Assembly: GCA_964019135.1 (NCBI GenBank)
Contig: OZ025257.1
Location: 22,614,352-22,678,351, forward strand
DNA length: 64,000 nt
Direction of reading: 5' to 3'
From: Arenicola marina
Taxonomy: Eukaryota; Annelida; Polychaeta; Arenicolidae
Shown: positions 11,988 to 24,059 of the stretch, one piece after another
How the letters are laid out: each line of letters starts with the position of its first letter
Position numbering within the stretch: the first letter of the stretch is position 1
Made by a program: the position numbers and the translations under genes
Notes under the pieces: generated by a model
What the model saw: only the letters and a program-made list of their open reading frames with translations
Database searches by the model: none
Told to the model about the DNA's origin: nothing

Positions 11988-14900
11988 TCACGACTCACGT
12001 ACGTATTCGTCCAGCAGCAGTATTCGGCCCTCGACCTTGGGGGCGAGCGCTGAGGGCGCGTAATCCTCCTCCGCGGACTGGATGCTGTGGCGGCGCCGGA
12101 ACATGGCGCGCTTCACGGCCGGGCTGGAGCGGGTCTGCTGGGACTGGGGGGTTAGCAACACGCGCATCTCTGACTCCTGCATGCTCATCTGGCGCACCAG
12201 GTTCCTCCGTCTGCAAGGAGGGAAGGGGGGTCATACACTGGCGTGACTGAAATACGGTGGGGCGCGGGGGTGGGGGTCACACACTGACTGAGCGGGAGGA
12301 GTGGGGAGAGGAAGGGGCGGCGGGTGGGGGGGCGGATATGCCAGGGCAGGGCGGGACGCTTTAACCACTGCTGGTCATATCGCGTCAATGGGAGATTGGA
12401 GCCATGTCCCCGGGGGTAACCCTCTACGCTTTGCGAAGAAGGGCATGGAATCTTTATCCTGCGACCACACAGACATGGCCACAGCGGGGCGCGCACCACC
12501 AATCCACGTGCCGTTAGGCTCTCGGGTGGGCAGAGCGCTTAATGCCAACCCTCTAACCCACTGAGCTATCGGGTCGGCCCCGAATGTTGTACCTGGATAA
12601 GGGCACCAGACTCTGGTGATGCAGGAACTTGGGCGTCTTCTGTCCGCGGGCAATCTTCACCGAGTTGAAGTGGTTCTGGAGGATGATGCTCAGCCTGGGA
12701 CCCTCCTCCTCACCCACCTGGCAGGAAGATCACGGGGTATAATGAAATATTGAGGTAATGAATAATTATGATGGGTCATAAGGAAAAACTCTCAGTTATA
12801 ATGGGACGTAATAAGATATAATAAGTTATAATGGGATGTAATAGGATATAATGAGTTACAGTGGGATAAGTTGTAATGGGTTACAATGGGATATAATTAG
12901 TTATAATGGGGTCTGATGAGTAATATAATGGGATATAATTAGTTATAATGGGGTATGATGAGTTATAATGGGGTGTAATGGGATAAATTAGGGTATAATG
13001 TGTGATACTAGGATACAATGGTACATTCGGCCATCGAGAGATATCATGAAACATAATGTGACATGCAGGGACATAATATATAGGGACAGAATGGGGCGCA
13101 CAAGAACATATTAAGGATTACCACTATTCGGTATATTACGTGTCATACCGGGACATATTGGGAGAGTGGGTCATACTTTAATTGGATAATTTTCATTTAC
13201 AGAAGTCCCTGCGTTGATGGATGAACGGATTGGTTTTTTACGCCACCTTGGAGCACATATGTACTCAGCAGCCCCTGGAGTTATAGAGGTAGATTTGTGA
13301 CAGAGGTAGGGTTGTGATAGAGGTAGAGTCGTGATAGAGATATCGTTGTGATAGAGATATCGCTGTGATAGAGGTAGAGTTGTGATAGAGGTAGAGTTGT
13401 GACAGAGGTAGAGTTTTAATAGAGATATCGTTGTGATAGAGGTAGAGTCGTGATAAAGGTATAGTCGTGATAGAGGTAGAGTCGCGATAGAGGTAGAGTC
13501 GCGATAGAGGTAGAGTTGTGATAGATGTAGAGTCGTGATAGAGGTAGAGTCGTGACAGATGTAGAGTTGTGACAGAGGTAGAGTTGCGATAGAGGTAGGG
13601 CTGTGACAGAGACAGATAGAGGTAGGGCTGTGACAGAGACAGATAGAGGTAGGGCTGTGACAGAGACAGATAGAGGTAGAGTTTTGATAGAGGTAGGGCT
13701 GTGACAGAGACAGATAGAGGTAGGGCTGTGACAGAGACAGATAGAGGTAGAGTTGCGATAGAGGTAGGGCTGTGACAGAGACAGATAGAGGTAGGGCTGT
13801 GACAGAGACAGATAGAAGTAGGGCTGTGACAGAGACAGATAGAAGTAGAGTCGGATAGAGGTGGAGGAGGAGGACGCACAATGACTGGACACTGCTTGAA
13901 GACGTCGTATCCGTCTTTGCCGTTCGCCAGGTAATGCTTCGTGCACAGAGTGTAAGTCTGTAACGGGAAACAAGCATACATCAGCTTGCTACATACACAT
14001 TTCATCAAGGCGGAACACATGGCAAAGATGGGGTACCAGATTGCGCACCAGAAAAAACGTCACATTTTACCAGTTGCTCATAAGGTTGAGATGCAAGTCA
14101 ACAGGTCGTGAGTTCGAAACTTGATACCTGTATCTGGGGCAAGTTTCATCCAAATCCCATTGTCCCGGGAGCTTTTTGCAACCCATTGCAGCCTTCATGT
14201 ACACAAAAGCGGTCCACGGCACTAACATTATCATTTCACTTTGTTTGGCTTGAGGTAGTGGCCCTGCACTTTGACTAGAGTGCCTTAGACACTAACATTA
14301 TCATTTCACCTTGTCTGGCTTGAGGTAGTGGCCCTGCACTTTGACCAGACTGCTTTAGACCCTAACATTATCATTTCACCTTGTCTGGCTTGAGGTAGTG
14401 GCCCTGCACTTTGACCAGAGTGCCTTAGACACTAACATTATCATTTCACCTTGTCTGGCTTGAGGTAGTGGCCCTGCTCTTTGACCAGAGTGCCTTAGAC
14501 ACTAACATTATCATTTCACCTTGTTTGGCTTGAGGTAGTGGCCCTGCTCTTTGACCAGAGTGCCTTAGACACTAACATTATCATTTCACCTTGTTTGGCT
14601 TGAGGTAGTGGCCCTGCACTTTGACCAGACTACCTTAGACTCTAACATTATCATTTCACCTTGTTTGGCTTGAGGTGGTGGCCCTGCACTTTGACCAGAC
14701 TGCCTTAGACACTAACATTATCATTTCACCTTGTCTGGCTTGAGGTAGTGGCCCTGCACTTTGACCAGACTGCCTTAGACACTAACATTTTCATTATCAT
14801 TTCACCTTGTCTGGCTTGAGGTAGTGGCCCTGCACTTTGACCAGAGTGCCTTAGACACTAACATTATCATTTCACCTTGTTTGGCTTGAGGTAGTGGTCC

Positions 14901-17900
14901 TGCACTTTGACCAGACTGCCTTAGACAATAACATTTTCATTATCATTTCACCTTGTTTGGCTTGAGGTAGTGGCCCTGCACTTTGACCAGAGTGCCTTAG
15001 ACACTAACATTATCATTTCACCTTGTTTGGCTTGAGGTAGTGGCCCTGCACTTTGACCAGAGTGCCTTAGACACTAACATTATCATTTCACCTTGTTTGG
15101 CTTGAGGTAGTGGCCCTGCACTTTGACCAGACTACCTTAGACTCCAACATTATCATTTCACCTTGTTTGGCTTGAGGTAGTGGCCCTGCACTTTGACCAG
15201 ACTGCCTTAGACACTAACATTATCATTTCACCTTGTCTGGCTTGAGGTAGTGGCCCTGCACTTTGACCAGACTGCCTTAGACACTAACATTTTCATTATC
15301 ATTTCACCTTGTTTGGCTTGAGGTAGTGGCCCTGCTCTTTGACCAGAGTGCCTTAGACACTAACATTATCATTTCACCTTGTTTGGCTTGAGGTAGTGGC
15401 CCTGCACTTTGACCAGACTACCTTAGACTCCAACATTATCATTTCACCTTGTCTGGCTTGAGGTAGTGGTCCTGCACTTTGACCAGACTGCCTTAGACAC
15501 TAACATTTTCATTATCATTTCACCTTGTTTGGCTTGAGGTAGTGGCCCTGCACTTTGACCAGAGTGCCTTAGACACTAACATTATCATTTCACCTTGTTT
15601 GGCTTGAGGTAGTGGCCCTGCACTTTGACCAGAGTGCCTTAGACACTAACATTATCATTTCACCTTGTCTGGCTTGAGGTAGTGGCCTTGCACTTTGACC
15701 AGAGTGCCTTAGACACTAACATTATCATTTCACCTTGTCTGGCTTGAGGTAGTGGCCCTGCACTTTGACTAGACTGCCTTAGACACTAACATTATTTCAC
15801 CTTGTTTGGCTTGAGGTAGTGGCCCTGCACTTTGACCAGAGTGCCGTCGATGCGCTTGCCGGGCGGCTGGCTGGGGTCGAAGCCGAAGTTGACCCCGGCC
15901 ACCTGGGGGAATCGACCCTCCAACGCCGGGTACTGCGAGACGCCGTTCTCCAGGGCCTCCACCAGCTGAACGCCTGCGCACAACATCAACAAGCCAGTGT
16001 GACGTCATATCATGGCGATTTCGTGGGACAACAAGCAAGTGTGACGTTATTTTGACGATTGTGTGAGATAACAAGCAAGTGTGACGTCATCATGGCGATT
16101 TCGTCGGATAACCAGCCAGTGTGACGTCATATCATGGCGATTTCGTGGGACAACAAGCAAGTGTGACGTCATTTTGACGATTCTGTGAGATAACAAGCAA
16201 GTGTGACGTCATCATGGCGATTTCGTCGGATAACAAGCCAGTGTAACGTCATGCCAAGACGATTTGGTGGGATAACTATCAGGAAAAAAGTAAAAATGGT
16301 CCAAAAAAGCTATTATGCCAAAAAAAAACGTCAATTTGTTGTGGAGTCCTATCGCTATATTAGAAATCTGAAAATAAGCCATTTATGCAACATTTAAAAC
16401 TAAAGCTAAATGGACATTTTGGAATTAGACTGCAGTATTGACATTATTCACGTTACAAGCTATTGACCTACCCGTAATTTTGATCACCACGACAGGGTCT
16501 ACCATAGGTAGAATGGCCTTGAGATCTTTGACCTTGAAGTCCCCTTTAGGGTGAATCGTGTCTGACCGCAGAGTGCCCGAGTTGAGAAGGGCCACCTCAG
16601 CGTCTGTCGCCTCCAACATCACGTCAGTCACAAAGTTACCTGTACAAGCAATACACATGCCGTCAATAACTCCACGTTAGCATATACGGTAGGTAGCATG
16701 ATCTATTGTGGTTTTGACTTGATTGGAGTTTACTGGCACATCCAGCATGTAAGAAGTTATATCATGCCATCCCTATTTCAATGATGTTCCTTGCCGAAGA
16801 AAACTTGGCTTCAAACAAATATCAAATCTGGTGCATATAATAAGTACTATTTCTAAATCCCGTACCACTGTTGACACAGTTGGCAGATTCACCCGCCCAC
16901 TTTCCGCCCTATATAGGTTAGTCTCCTGGTTGCGAATTTTGGCGAACCTGCCTTCCAGATCCACCTCCATCTGTCCCAGCACCAACAAGGCGGATCCAGG
17001 AATAAAATAAATTGACACAATGGCAGATTCGCCCCCTCCCCATTTCCGCCATCTATCTGAATGTGTATAACAGCAGCAGACAGAGATGGGCCATTTCGCA
17101 CCTAGGTTAGTCTCCTGGTTGCGAATGTTGGCGAACCTGCCTTCCAGCTCCACCTCCATCTGTCCCAGCACCACCTCCATCCGAGCACCCATCACCTCTG
17201 GAAGCGATACAGGAGTATGTAGTCAACCACAGACAGTCACAGACAGCCACAGACAGCCACAGACAGCCGCAGACAGCCACAGACAGCCACTCAGCCACAG
17301 ACAGCCACAGACAGCCGCAGACAGCCACAGGCCCAAGAACGACCGGATCTTTCAGGTTAACGCAATATCAACTTCTCTTCCATTCTCCCAGGAATGTATC
17401 ATAAATATATTCTATCAGATCATGTTTAAGTTCCCCTAATATATTTTCGATGTAGTGCATATACACATTAGGGATGTGGGAGGTTGGACTGAAATAGTAC
17501 GGAATTCACTTATGAATACAAAGCGGAATTTCTACATTCAAGGAGCCATGGCTATACACAAGTGAGCCGTTTAAATATGCTCTTATTACTAGGATGGCTA
17601 TTCTTAGATTTCATGGCGAATCTCCATAATTTTCCCCTGCGATTTCCTTACTTTAAAATCTATTGTAAGGTTAAGGAATATACAGCGATTTATATACAGA
17701 TGGCCTCGACTGGATGAAGAAATTACCCTTTATGAAACCAACTGGCGACCGACATAATTGTAGGCACAAAGCTTTATTATTGCTGTGAATAATTCCCTTC
17801 CCATACAGCCCTCAAAGAATTCATGTGAGATTCGCTTCCGTTTAACACAATAGAACTCACTGCTGTATTCGGCCACCACGACCTTTATCCCGGCATCCTC

Positions 17901-20900
17901 CTCATAAGCGGAGGTGACCTGAACCTCCTCCACCGACACCTTCACCGTCTCACCAAAGGTCAAGGTCACCTGACTCATATTCCGGAAGTCCGTGCCGCTT
18001 TTAATCACGTACTTGCCGTTAATCTTAACACCATGAAATAACAAAAATATATAAAGCCGTAACAAAGGATTTTGCTGATGTAAATATGTACATATGAAAT
18101 TATGACAGAAGACACTTTTTGACATGAATTTTAAGTTCGGTTTTTGGAATATGAACAACATCAGAACCGCTGAACGTAAAGAAATCGTGCCCATCAGTCT
18201 AGCATTGCTTTACTAATATGTTATATTATTAACTTTAATTTAACATTAATTAAAAATTGATATAGTCATCGTATGATATTCGTATTTAACTTGACTAAAT
18301 ACCGGTAATATCGGCGCGCTGAAACAGCAGTTCGCCCTAAAATGGTAGAACGACCGGAAATGTAGATATCGACGCCAGTCTGTTGGCTCCGCAGTGTCAC
18401 CTGTTTCACGGTGTAGTCATGGTCGTGACCTCCCAGAATGAGGTCAATCTCGTCCACACTCTCGGCCAGTATCGTGTCGTTTGGCCAGCGCATGTGAGTC
18501 AAGGCAATGATGTAGTCAGCACCCTGGCCATACAATGACACAGATATCGTTGGGGCACATCATAGATACATAACAAAGCCTGAATACCCAGTAGCGCCAA
18601 AAAGAATCTGATTGAGATTGAGATTAAGAAGCGCAAATATGCAAATCTCTATTATAAGAAAACGTTGAGCAAAACAGGTTAGACCACAGGCCAGTTTTTA
18701 TCGTCGAGACGAGACTCACAATTATAGGCATATGTATAATTACATAAGACTAAAATCAAAAGGTTAATGGACTGAAAGAATAAACTCCCAAAAAGTCGAC
18801 GGACAAAAGCTTGAGAGGGTGGGGTGGGTGGGGGCGACTTCCATTGGTCATTGTTAAATGTTTGTGTTGCTATATAGACTGCTTTCAGTGGTACTCGCTA
18901 CTCTGATTTTATTTTCTATCCCCGTTTTGATAGAAAATAATTATAAAATCTGGGTAGGGCCTCACAATTTAACAGCAAGTGTTCTTCCCTTTCAAGTTAT
19001 ATAAAACGCAGTCCCAAAATAACCTAATATTTGTGAAAACCTCAATTCCAAAAGACTCAAAATTAAGTGGTCATTTAATATAGGGGAGACTCTTTTACCG
19101 ACGATGTCGCCCCGGGGAAAAGGCAGATCCGCTAAGTTGAGCGCCAAGTTGCGTAAGACTGCGTGCGTCTGTTGGGACTGTAGTCAACACAGTCAAAGTC
19201 TAAGTCTACACACAGCGTTCGACTCGCTCAGAGCAGAGTGACATGCTGCGCATGCGTTGTAGTATTCAGGGGCCGTATTCATAATCCCCTCGTAAGTTAC
19301 GCATGAAAAGTGCATTTTCGTCTTAGGCTCACCAGCTCGTTGTGATGGTGCTCATGATTAGGAAATATTCTCCAATATAATTTTAGCACTTTCTTAATTA
19401 AAAAAATCCCCTTCTTGTGTGACTACTTATGTATTTGGAACCCGATAATCGCTCGACAAATCTGCCACTAAGCTTGGCGATTAGTGGCGATTATGATTAC
19501 GGCCCCAGGTCACCGAGCTGTGGGCACTATAGTTCCCCAGCCGCAAGCAGCCGATTATATCACCTGTTCCTTCAGCTGCTTGGCGATTCTCCTTCCTTCT
19601 TCTACGTAATCCAGGAAGATGATATCGTCTGGATCCAGAGTGGACAAGGTGTCTATCCACTCCTCCTCCACCAATCCCATCAGCCCAATCTGCGTCCGAA
19701 GCCAAGGAAATGTACAGAATAGAGCACATTAGAGATGTCTATTTATAGTGTCTTGACCCCAAATATGTCGAAGTGAGATGACAGCGCCGGATCCCAGTGA
19801 AGAGGACCTTCCCAGCAAATGCATATCTCTTATATCAAAAGCCAAGCGAAACCTTTAGAGTTGCGAATCGAAACAGCTAGCAGGAGAACTTCGCAATATG
19901 ATCTGTAATACTTTGCCACCGAAGCCAACTAGCAATATGATGTTCAACACTTATACAGAAGCAAACTCGCAATAAGACAGTTGTAATATTTGTTTCACTT
20001 TACTGGCATGAATGGCGAAATACAATCACGACAAGCAGAGGCGCCATAACTTGGGGAGTCAGCTGGTAAACTTGTATTGGTATATCTCATAACAGCTCAA
20101 TATCCGTACGGTTAAATCACATGAAGAACTATGACACATAGCTATCAAAGCAACGCGCACAATGTAAAAACAAAACAGATGTACATTAAACTTGTGTGAC
20201 CCGTACAGTAACGACGCTATGAAACTTTAATCCTAATCTCCTGACCACCAAATTTATTTTCTCGGTTTACTTTTTAATTGTCTGTTATTCTCATTCCGCA
20301 ATCATGCCCACCTTTTTTCCCTGCCACGTCAGTATCTGTGAGGACTTCCCCTCGGCCAGGATCTCGCCTGTCGTCTCGTCCATTACGTTACTGAGCAGCC
20401 ATGGGAAGTTACACTGATGAGCCATCTTTACCAGAGTGTCCACGCCAAAATCTACAAATAAACGCATGGAGGGGTCAGATACAAGCTGGATATTAAAGCA
20501 TAGCAGACGCCAGGTTACAAGTCAGCGGTTGGATATATAACATGATTAGGTAGTAGAATGTTATGCATAGAGAATACATACTCATATCTATTCCCGGGTA
20601 GGCCTATATGGAGTAACATTTAATTTTTTTTGTTTTTCTGGCATAAATCCTACTAATGAATCATATACGTCACAGAAGGGTGGGCCAGGTTGCTTACCGA
20701 AGTCATGGTTTCCATAGACTGCACAGTGAACGCCGATTGCGTTCAGACATGGCACCATTTGTTTTCCTTTCGTGATGGAACTCACTGAAATGAAGCAATC
20801 AAATCATCTTCAACTGGAACACAATATATGTTGCATATACAGTCTTTGTTTCACTTTCATACACGGTTAAAAAAAGTTTTTTTCTTATTACTATGCATAA

Positions 20901-21171
20901 CGAAAAAAAACGTAAGAAAATACCTTACTTAATACTTACTTACTCAATAGTAAAGTTCAAATAATTATCGTCTCAAAAGTGACCGCATACTCATGGAGGG
21001 GTTGAAGGCATCTCCACTAAATAAGACCAAGGGGTTGAGGTCGGCTTTGGCCTTGACGGCTGTGCAGAAACGGGCTGCCCCTCCAACAGGTTCCTTGTCA
21101 CGTGACTCAATGTTGTACACATCATTGAAATGAAGTATTGTAACTTTTGTGTTTGCCTCTGAAGTCCCCAT
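11988..21171 (-). CDS. 5'-nucleotidase/UshA-family metallophosphoesterase (complete, 12 exons, 560 aa)
   Basis: Two-domain 5'-nucleotidase family, hydrolysing phosphate from nucleotides or related compounds; the exact substrate is not deducible. Exons (minus): 21,171-20,991; 20,784-20,698; 20,451-20,312; 19,689-19,564; 18,523-18,401; 18,023-17,861; 17,197-17,102; 16,639-16,472; 15,973-15,801; 13,957-13,880; 12,717-12,593; 12,210-11,988. All phases agree and sum to 561 codons. The N-terminal metallophosphatase domain shows LHFNDVY (about 13-19), SGD (52-54), GNHDFDFG (85-92), THMRWPND (about 187-194) and GGHDHDY (209-215). The C-terminal substrate domain shows QETNLGNFVTD, LNSGTLRSD and GKDGYDVF (432-439). 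There is no signal peptide, so it is probably cytosolic, like the YfkN-like animal homologues. A basic tail of about 75 residues (FRRRHSIQSAEEDY) follows the domain. A 5' UTR intron may end at 21,176 (TTGCAG). The exon 5 acceptor is weak; its start was set by homology. Confidence 0.93.
12345..12592 (-). repeat. tRNA-derived SINE in nucleotidase intron 11
   Basis: On the minus strand it opens with a tRNA-like A box (GATAGCTCAGTGGGTTAGAG). The body carries the signatures ACACAGACATGGCCACAGC (plus-strand reading) and CATGTCCCCGGGGGTAACC, and ends near CGCGTCAATGGGAG. The same body occurs at 26,485-26,755, 32,690-32,860 and 57,905-58,085. It begins directly after the exon 11 donor at 12,592. Confidence 0.75.
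12740..13120 (+). repeat. degenerate ATAATGGGAT-type repeats
   Basis: Loose tandem copies of a 9-20-bp ATAATGGGATATAATGAGTT-like motif in intron 10 of the nucleotidase gene. Copies are strongly diverged. Confidence 0.7.
13265..13862 (+). repeat. 17/27-bp minisatellite next to exon 10 donor
   Basis: Units of 17 bp (GATAGAGGTAGAGTCGT) and 27 bp (with GGGCTGTGACAGAGACA) interleave. The array starts about 20 bp inside intron 10, just after the exon 10 donor at 13,879. Three minus-strand frames stay open (up to 268 aa of LYLYHDSTSI-like repeats), but no frame fits the gene. Confidence 0.9.
14070..14218 (+). repeat. tRNA-derived SINE with conserved TATCTGGGG core
   Basis: A B box (GTGAGTTCGAAAC) is followed by TGTATCTGGGGCAAGTTTCA and CATTGTCCCGGGAGC. 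The same central sequence occurs at 47,565-47,680 and 58,064-58,200. Lies in nucleotidase intron 9. Confidence 0.65.
14226..15800 (-). repeat. 70-bp minisatellite derived from exon 9 and its splice donor, about 22 copies
   Basis: Read on minus, each unit holds the last 45 bp of exon 9 (ACTCTGGTCAAAGTGCAGGG through CTCAAGCCAAACAAG) followed by GTGAAATGATAATG, the start of the intron. Every copy therefore repeats the donor CAAG/GTGAAA. The copy at 15,801-15,845 is the real exon end; the other 22 fill intron 9. Variants have C for T (CCAGACAAG) and a 6-bp insertion (TTTTCA). In-frame translation of the exon part would be TLVKVQGHYLKPNK. Confidence 0.96.
15985..16255 (+). repeat. 41-bp minisatellite with five TGACGTCA (CRE) sites
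   Basis: About 6.5 units of roughly 41 bp in nucleotidase intron 8. Perfect TGACGTCA palindromes, the consensus for CREB/ATF factors, lie at 16,000, 16,082, 16,122, 16,164 and 16,204, with near-matches at about 16,041 and 16,244. The array runs to within about 15 bp of the exon 9 acceptor (15,974), so its unit supplies the pyrimidine-rich stretch. Any regulatory role is inference. Confidence 0.9.
16914..16983 (-). pseudogene. decayed duplicate of nucleotidase exon 7
   Basis: About 70 bp matching exon 7 (17,197-17,102) with three differences, encoding LGQMEVDLEGRFAKIRNQET. It arose with part of the flanking intron, since GGCGGAAA..GAATCTGCCA follows both copies. The copy lacks a GT donor (ACCTATATAGG instead of ACCTAGGTGCG), so it is not expected to be spliced in. 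Confidence 0.82.
17217..17335 (+). repeat. 12-bp minisatellite (ACAGACAGCCAC)n
   Basis: Nine to ten copies of ACAGACAGCCAC/G just upstream of nucleotidase exon 7, in intron 6. Confidence 0.9.
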
Positions 21172-21179
21172 CTCTCTGC

Positions 21180-22855
21180 AACAAATACTGCTGTAAGGAA
21201 CAAGTATAATAGCGTAAAATAAACTATAAACATCTACGTGAATACCGCATTTGATCGACTTCATTAGATTCTTAGATTTTCGTCACAAATCGGTCTTTAG
21301 CGTATGCATGTTTGTTTGTTTGCAATCTTACGCGCACGATTGCGGGCAAACTAAGGACCTATGTATATTATAGTTCACGCAGAAAATGCACAATGGTGAG
21401 GAACAGCGTTGAAAAGCTTTTGTTGGGCAAAGGTCAAAGGTCAAGGTCATAGCGATGTTTTGAAAATAATAAACAATAGAACGCGCATATCTCCGTTAAT
21501 ATTACTGTTAGACGTCGCGTAAGTTTCACAACATGCTACTTTTCAATGCGTACCTTTCGGGTATTATTTACTTTTTTTACGCATCATGCTCATTTTCGAG
21601 TAAAATGACGTTTTGTGTTTTTCGAAAAACCCATGAAATATCCTTGAAGATTTTTTCCGTAAATTTCGAACTATTTAGGCTATGGCTATCGCTAGTGGCT
21701 GCTCATAAAAATACGACTGAGACTGATTCCTGGGAAATGTGACATATTTCGGATGCGCCATATGAAGTCACGATGAAGACAGTTTTAGTACAAAGAAAAA
21801 AGCGTTACCAATCGGAATGTTTTTTATAAAAATGCCCGGTTGGCGTCATAATGTAGCGAATGTGATCCGCCGTAGGGCTGTATAATAAAAGCTATATGTT
21901 CCTATCTTGCTTCCGGTTCCAGGGACGAGCGCAAATCCCTATTTCACTTCCCACGTTAAAGCCGTTAACCTCTCATCCCAGGGAAAATGTATTGTGCCTT
22001 CGTCCACAAGTACCAGGATTTTTATTTCGGTTGAGACTGGTACCCATCAAATGACGTCACAGAATTTGTTTGTAATTTGGTCAGTCGTCAAAGATGGTGA
22101 GGTTTGCTGGTCGTAATTCGTAATATACGCATTTGCTTCTCACAGAACGCACAATTTTAATAATGGACTGAATATCTGAAAACGTTCGGGCAACGAAAAA
22201 AGAAACATACATTTTCACGTGGTCAACGTTATCGCAACAAACAATAACGTTGTGTCGACGTTGTCATGACGTTAACCTGTTTGCTGGTCAGACGCTCCCC
22301 CCCCCCCCCCCTTAACAACCCACCACTACACTTTAGCTTGCAGTTCCAAGGCTAAGTGGTGGAGAAGGCGGGCTTCTACCATAAGGACTACATCCACATC
22401 ATACCGGTGGCTACACAGGTACCAGTGATCGAGCATGGAACAGCATATCAACCAGAATACTGGTTGTATTCCCGACCTGGCAGGTGAAGATTTAGGCTGC
22501 GATCTCTCGTTATTCAGCTATATTTATGCAGTTACACTGAGCAAAAATCCGACAGGCATTGATCAATGCGAACAATAACTGCACGGTAGCATTCGTTTTT
22601 GGCCCAGACAATGTAACATCCACTTTTCGAAACATGACGTCGCAGAATCGTCGACATGCTTGCAAATAATAAAGTAAAATTATTTTTATCAACCCTTGTG
22701 GTTACTCAATTTGAGAGGACCGGTAATTTTCCAGGGGGGTAGGCCAATCTTAACACCACGCGCCCGACAGCGACATCTCAAGTTAATGCATGTCCCTGTA
22801 CTCCCGATTTTAAGTTGTGAGCCTAGATATATGGTGATAAACTCTTGTAATACTA
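21180..22855. other. intergenic between nucleotidase gene and retroelement fossils
   Basis: Presumed 5' region of the minus-strand nucleotidase gene. No conserved gene seen. A C run lies at about 22,288-22,310. Promoter elements could not be assigned. Confidence 0.5.
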
Positions 22856-22859
22856 CTTC

Positions 22860-23715
22860 CTGCAATCTATGGTGATGCCTATATACATAAGCTTCCCTCT
22901 TCGCTGGTATGTAGGGCACCCTGATGACCTTGTTTGTCGTGCAATCCCTCTAGCAAGCGTTCCCGAAGCACTGTGGGCAGTACCACCTGGTACAGCCTCC
23001 CTTGCCCCGGATTCTGCACCTTCCGCGCTAATACGTCCTTCAACAGTTAAGTCGGTCCCACTGACGCAGCAGTAGCTGTACCTCCCGCGATTCTTGTCCT
23101 TGCGACTTTGCTTGGCTTCAGCCCAGACAGTCACCACGGTCGGACCTTGCCAATGCCCGGATCGTCTGTTTGAAGCTTGGCCATCTCCGCTCTCGAGAGT
23201 CCCGGAAGACTTGCCTTTGCACCCGTGGCATGGCGTAGCTCAGCGGGAATTTGCGCAAACTGCAGCACGAATGCTAAGACATCTCCGACTTCCCACGGTC
23301 TCACTTTATAGCGAAAAGACGTGTCTTTTCGCGAAAAGAACTAATCTCGCGAAAAGACAGCCCAAATGCCAATTAACTCCGATTTGAAGCTCCCATGGTC
23401 GCCGTTCCTCTCTCGACAACGCGTCGCTATTGCCGTGCAGACGTCCTGGCTTGTAGCGGATGTCGAATTCGAAACGGGCCGGGCTGAAGCCCAGCGCTGT
23501 TCCACGGCCGGAAATTTCCTCATGAATAGGCATCAGGTTGGCGAGATGATTGTTGTCCGTGAGCACGATGAACCTGCCGTGCATGCGGTACTCGCGGAAC
23601 TTATCCACAGCCTGCCCACTGCAGTCTATTGCCATGGCGATGGCATCTAGACTGTGGTGTTTGCAAACAACACATGACCCAGAGAGGAAAGTTGCATGCG
23701 GAAGAAGCAGCACTT
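22860..23715 (-). mobile_element. Ty3/Gypsy-type LTR retroelement, pol fossil
   Basis: The minus strand carries RNase H-type sequence (FREYRMHGRFIVLTDNNHLA and YKPGRLHGNSDALSR) followed, toward lower coordinates, by remains of the integrase N-terminal zinc-finger region (ELLEGLHDKQGHQG-like in a different frame). Only this internal part is present; no LTRs, gag or protease were seen. It is a broken, old fragment with a few breaks. Confidence 0.8.
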
Positions 23716-23822
23716 GTCCGAACTTATCGTTATAGCTTGCTAAATGATGACAAGAGCAATATACCTCTGTAGTTAGTCATGTCTGTCATTGAACCTTTTT
23801 TATGAAGCGGGAGAATTAGAGC

Positions 23823-24020
23823 TTAACACCAGCTATCTGGAAATTTTCCATTTTGTAATATCAAGTTAAAAAGACAAACTAGGTAAGGCGTAAGGTGATA
23901 CGCTACTGCTTTAAAGATTTCATTAGATAAACTGTCATATCCTGTAGCCTTCCCATTCATACCTTTATTATGTTTATACACTAGAGGACTTAATTCATAT
24001 GCATTAAATGGTTTACTTAA
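23823..24020 (-). mobile_element. non-LTR retrotransposon (LINE) reverse transcriptase fragment
   Basis: The minus-strand reading gives GKATGYDSLSNEIFKAV then LTPYLVCLFNLILQNGKFPD, the N-terminal finger region of jockey/CR1/RTE-like reverse transcriptases, in which an N-x-KA-x-G-x-D motif precedes the first palm motif. About 60 residues remain, ending at a stop. A short GGATAT microsatellite (24,027-24,050) adjoins. 5'-truncated or decayed; orientation is minus. Confidence 0.75.
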
Positions 24021-24059
24021 ATTATCCATATCCATATCCATATCCATGCCAAGCAATAC

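Noticed and set aside
12301-12653. Overlapping 87-105-aa frames on both strands
   Set aside because: They are readings of a SINE and part of nucleotidase exon 11.
13171-14020. Long LYLYHDSTSI-repeat frames on minus
   Set aside because: They come from the 17/27-bp array in the nucleotidase intron; the real exon 10 leaves this frame at the donor at 13,879.
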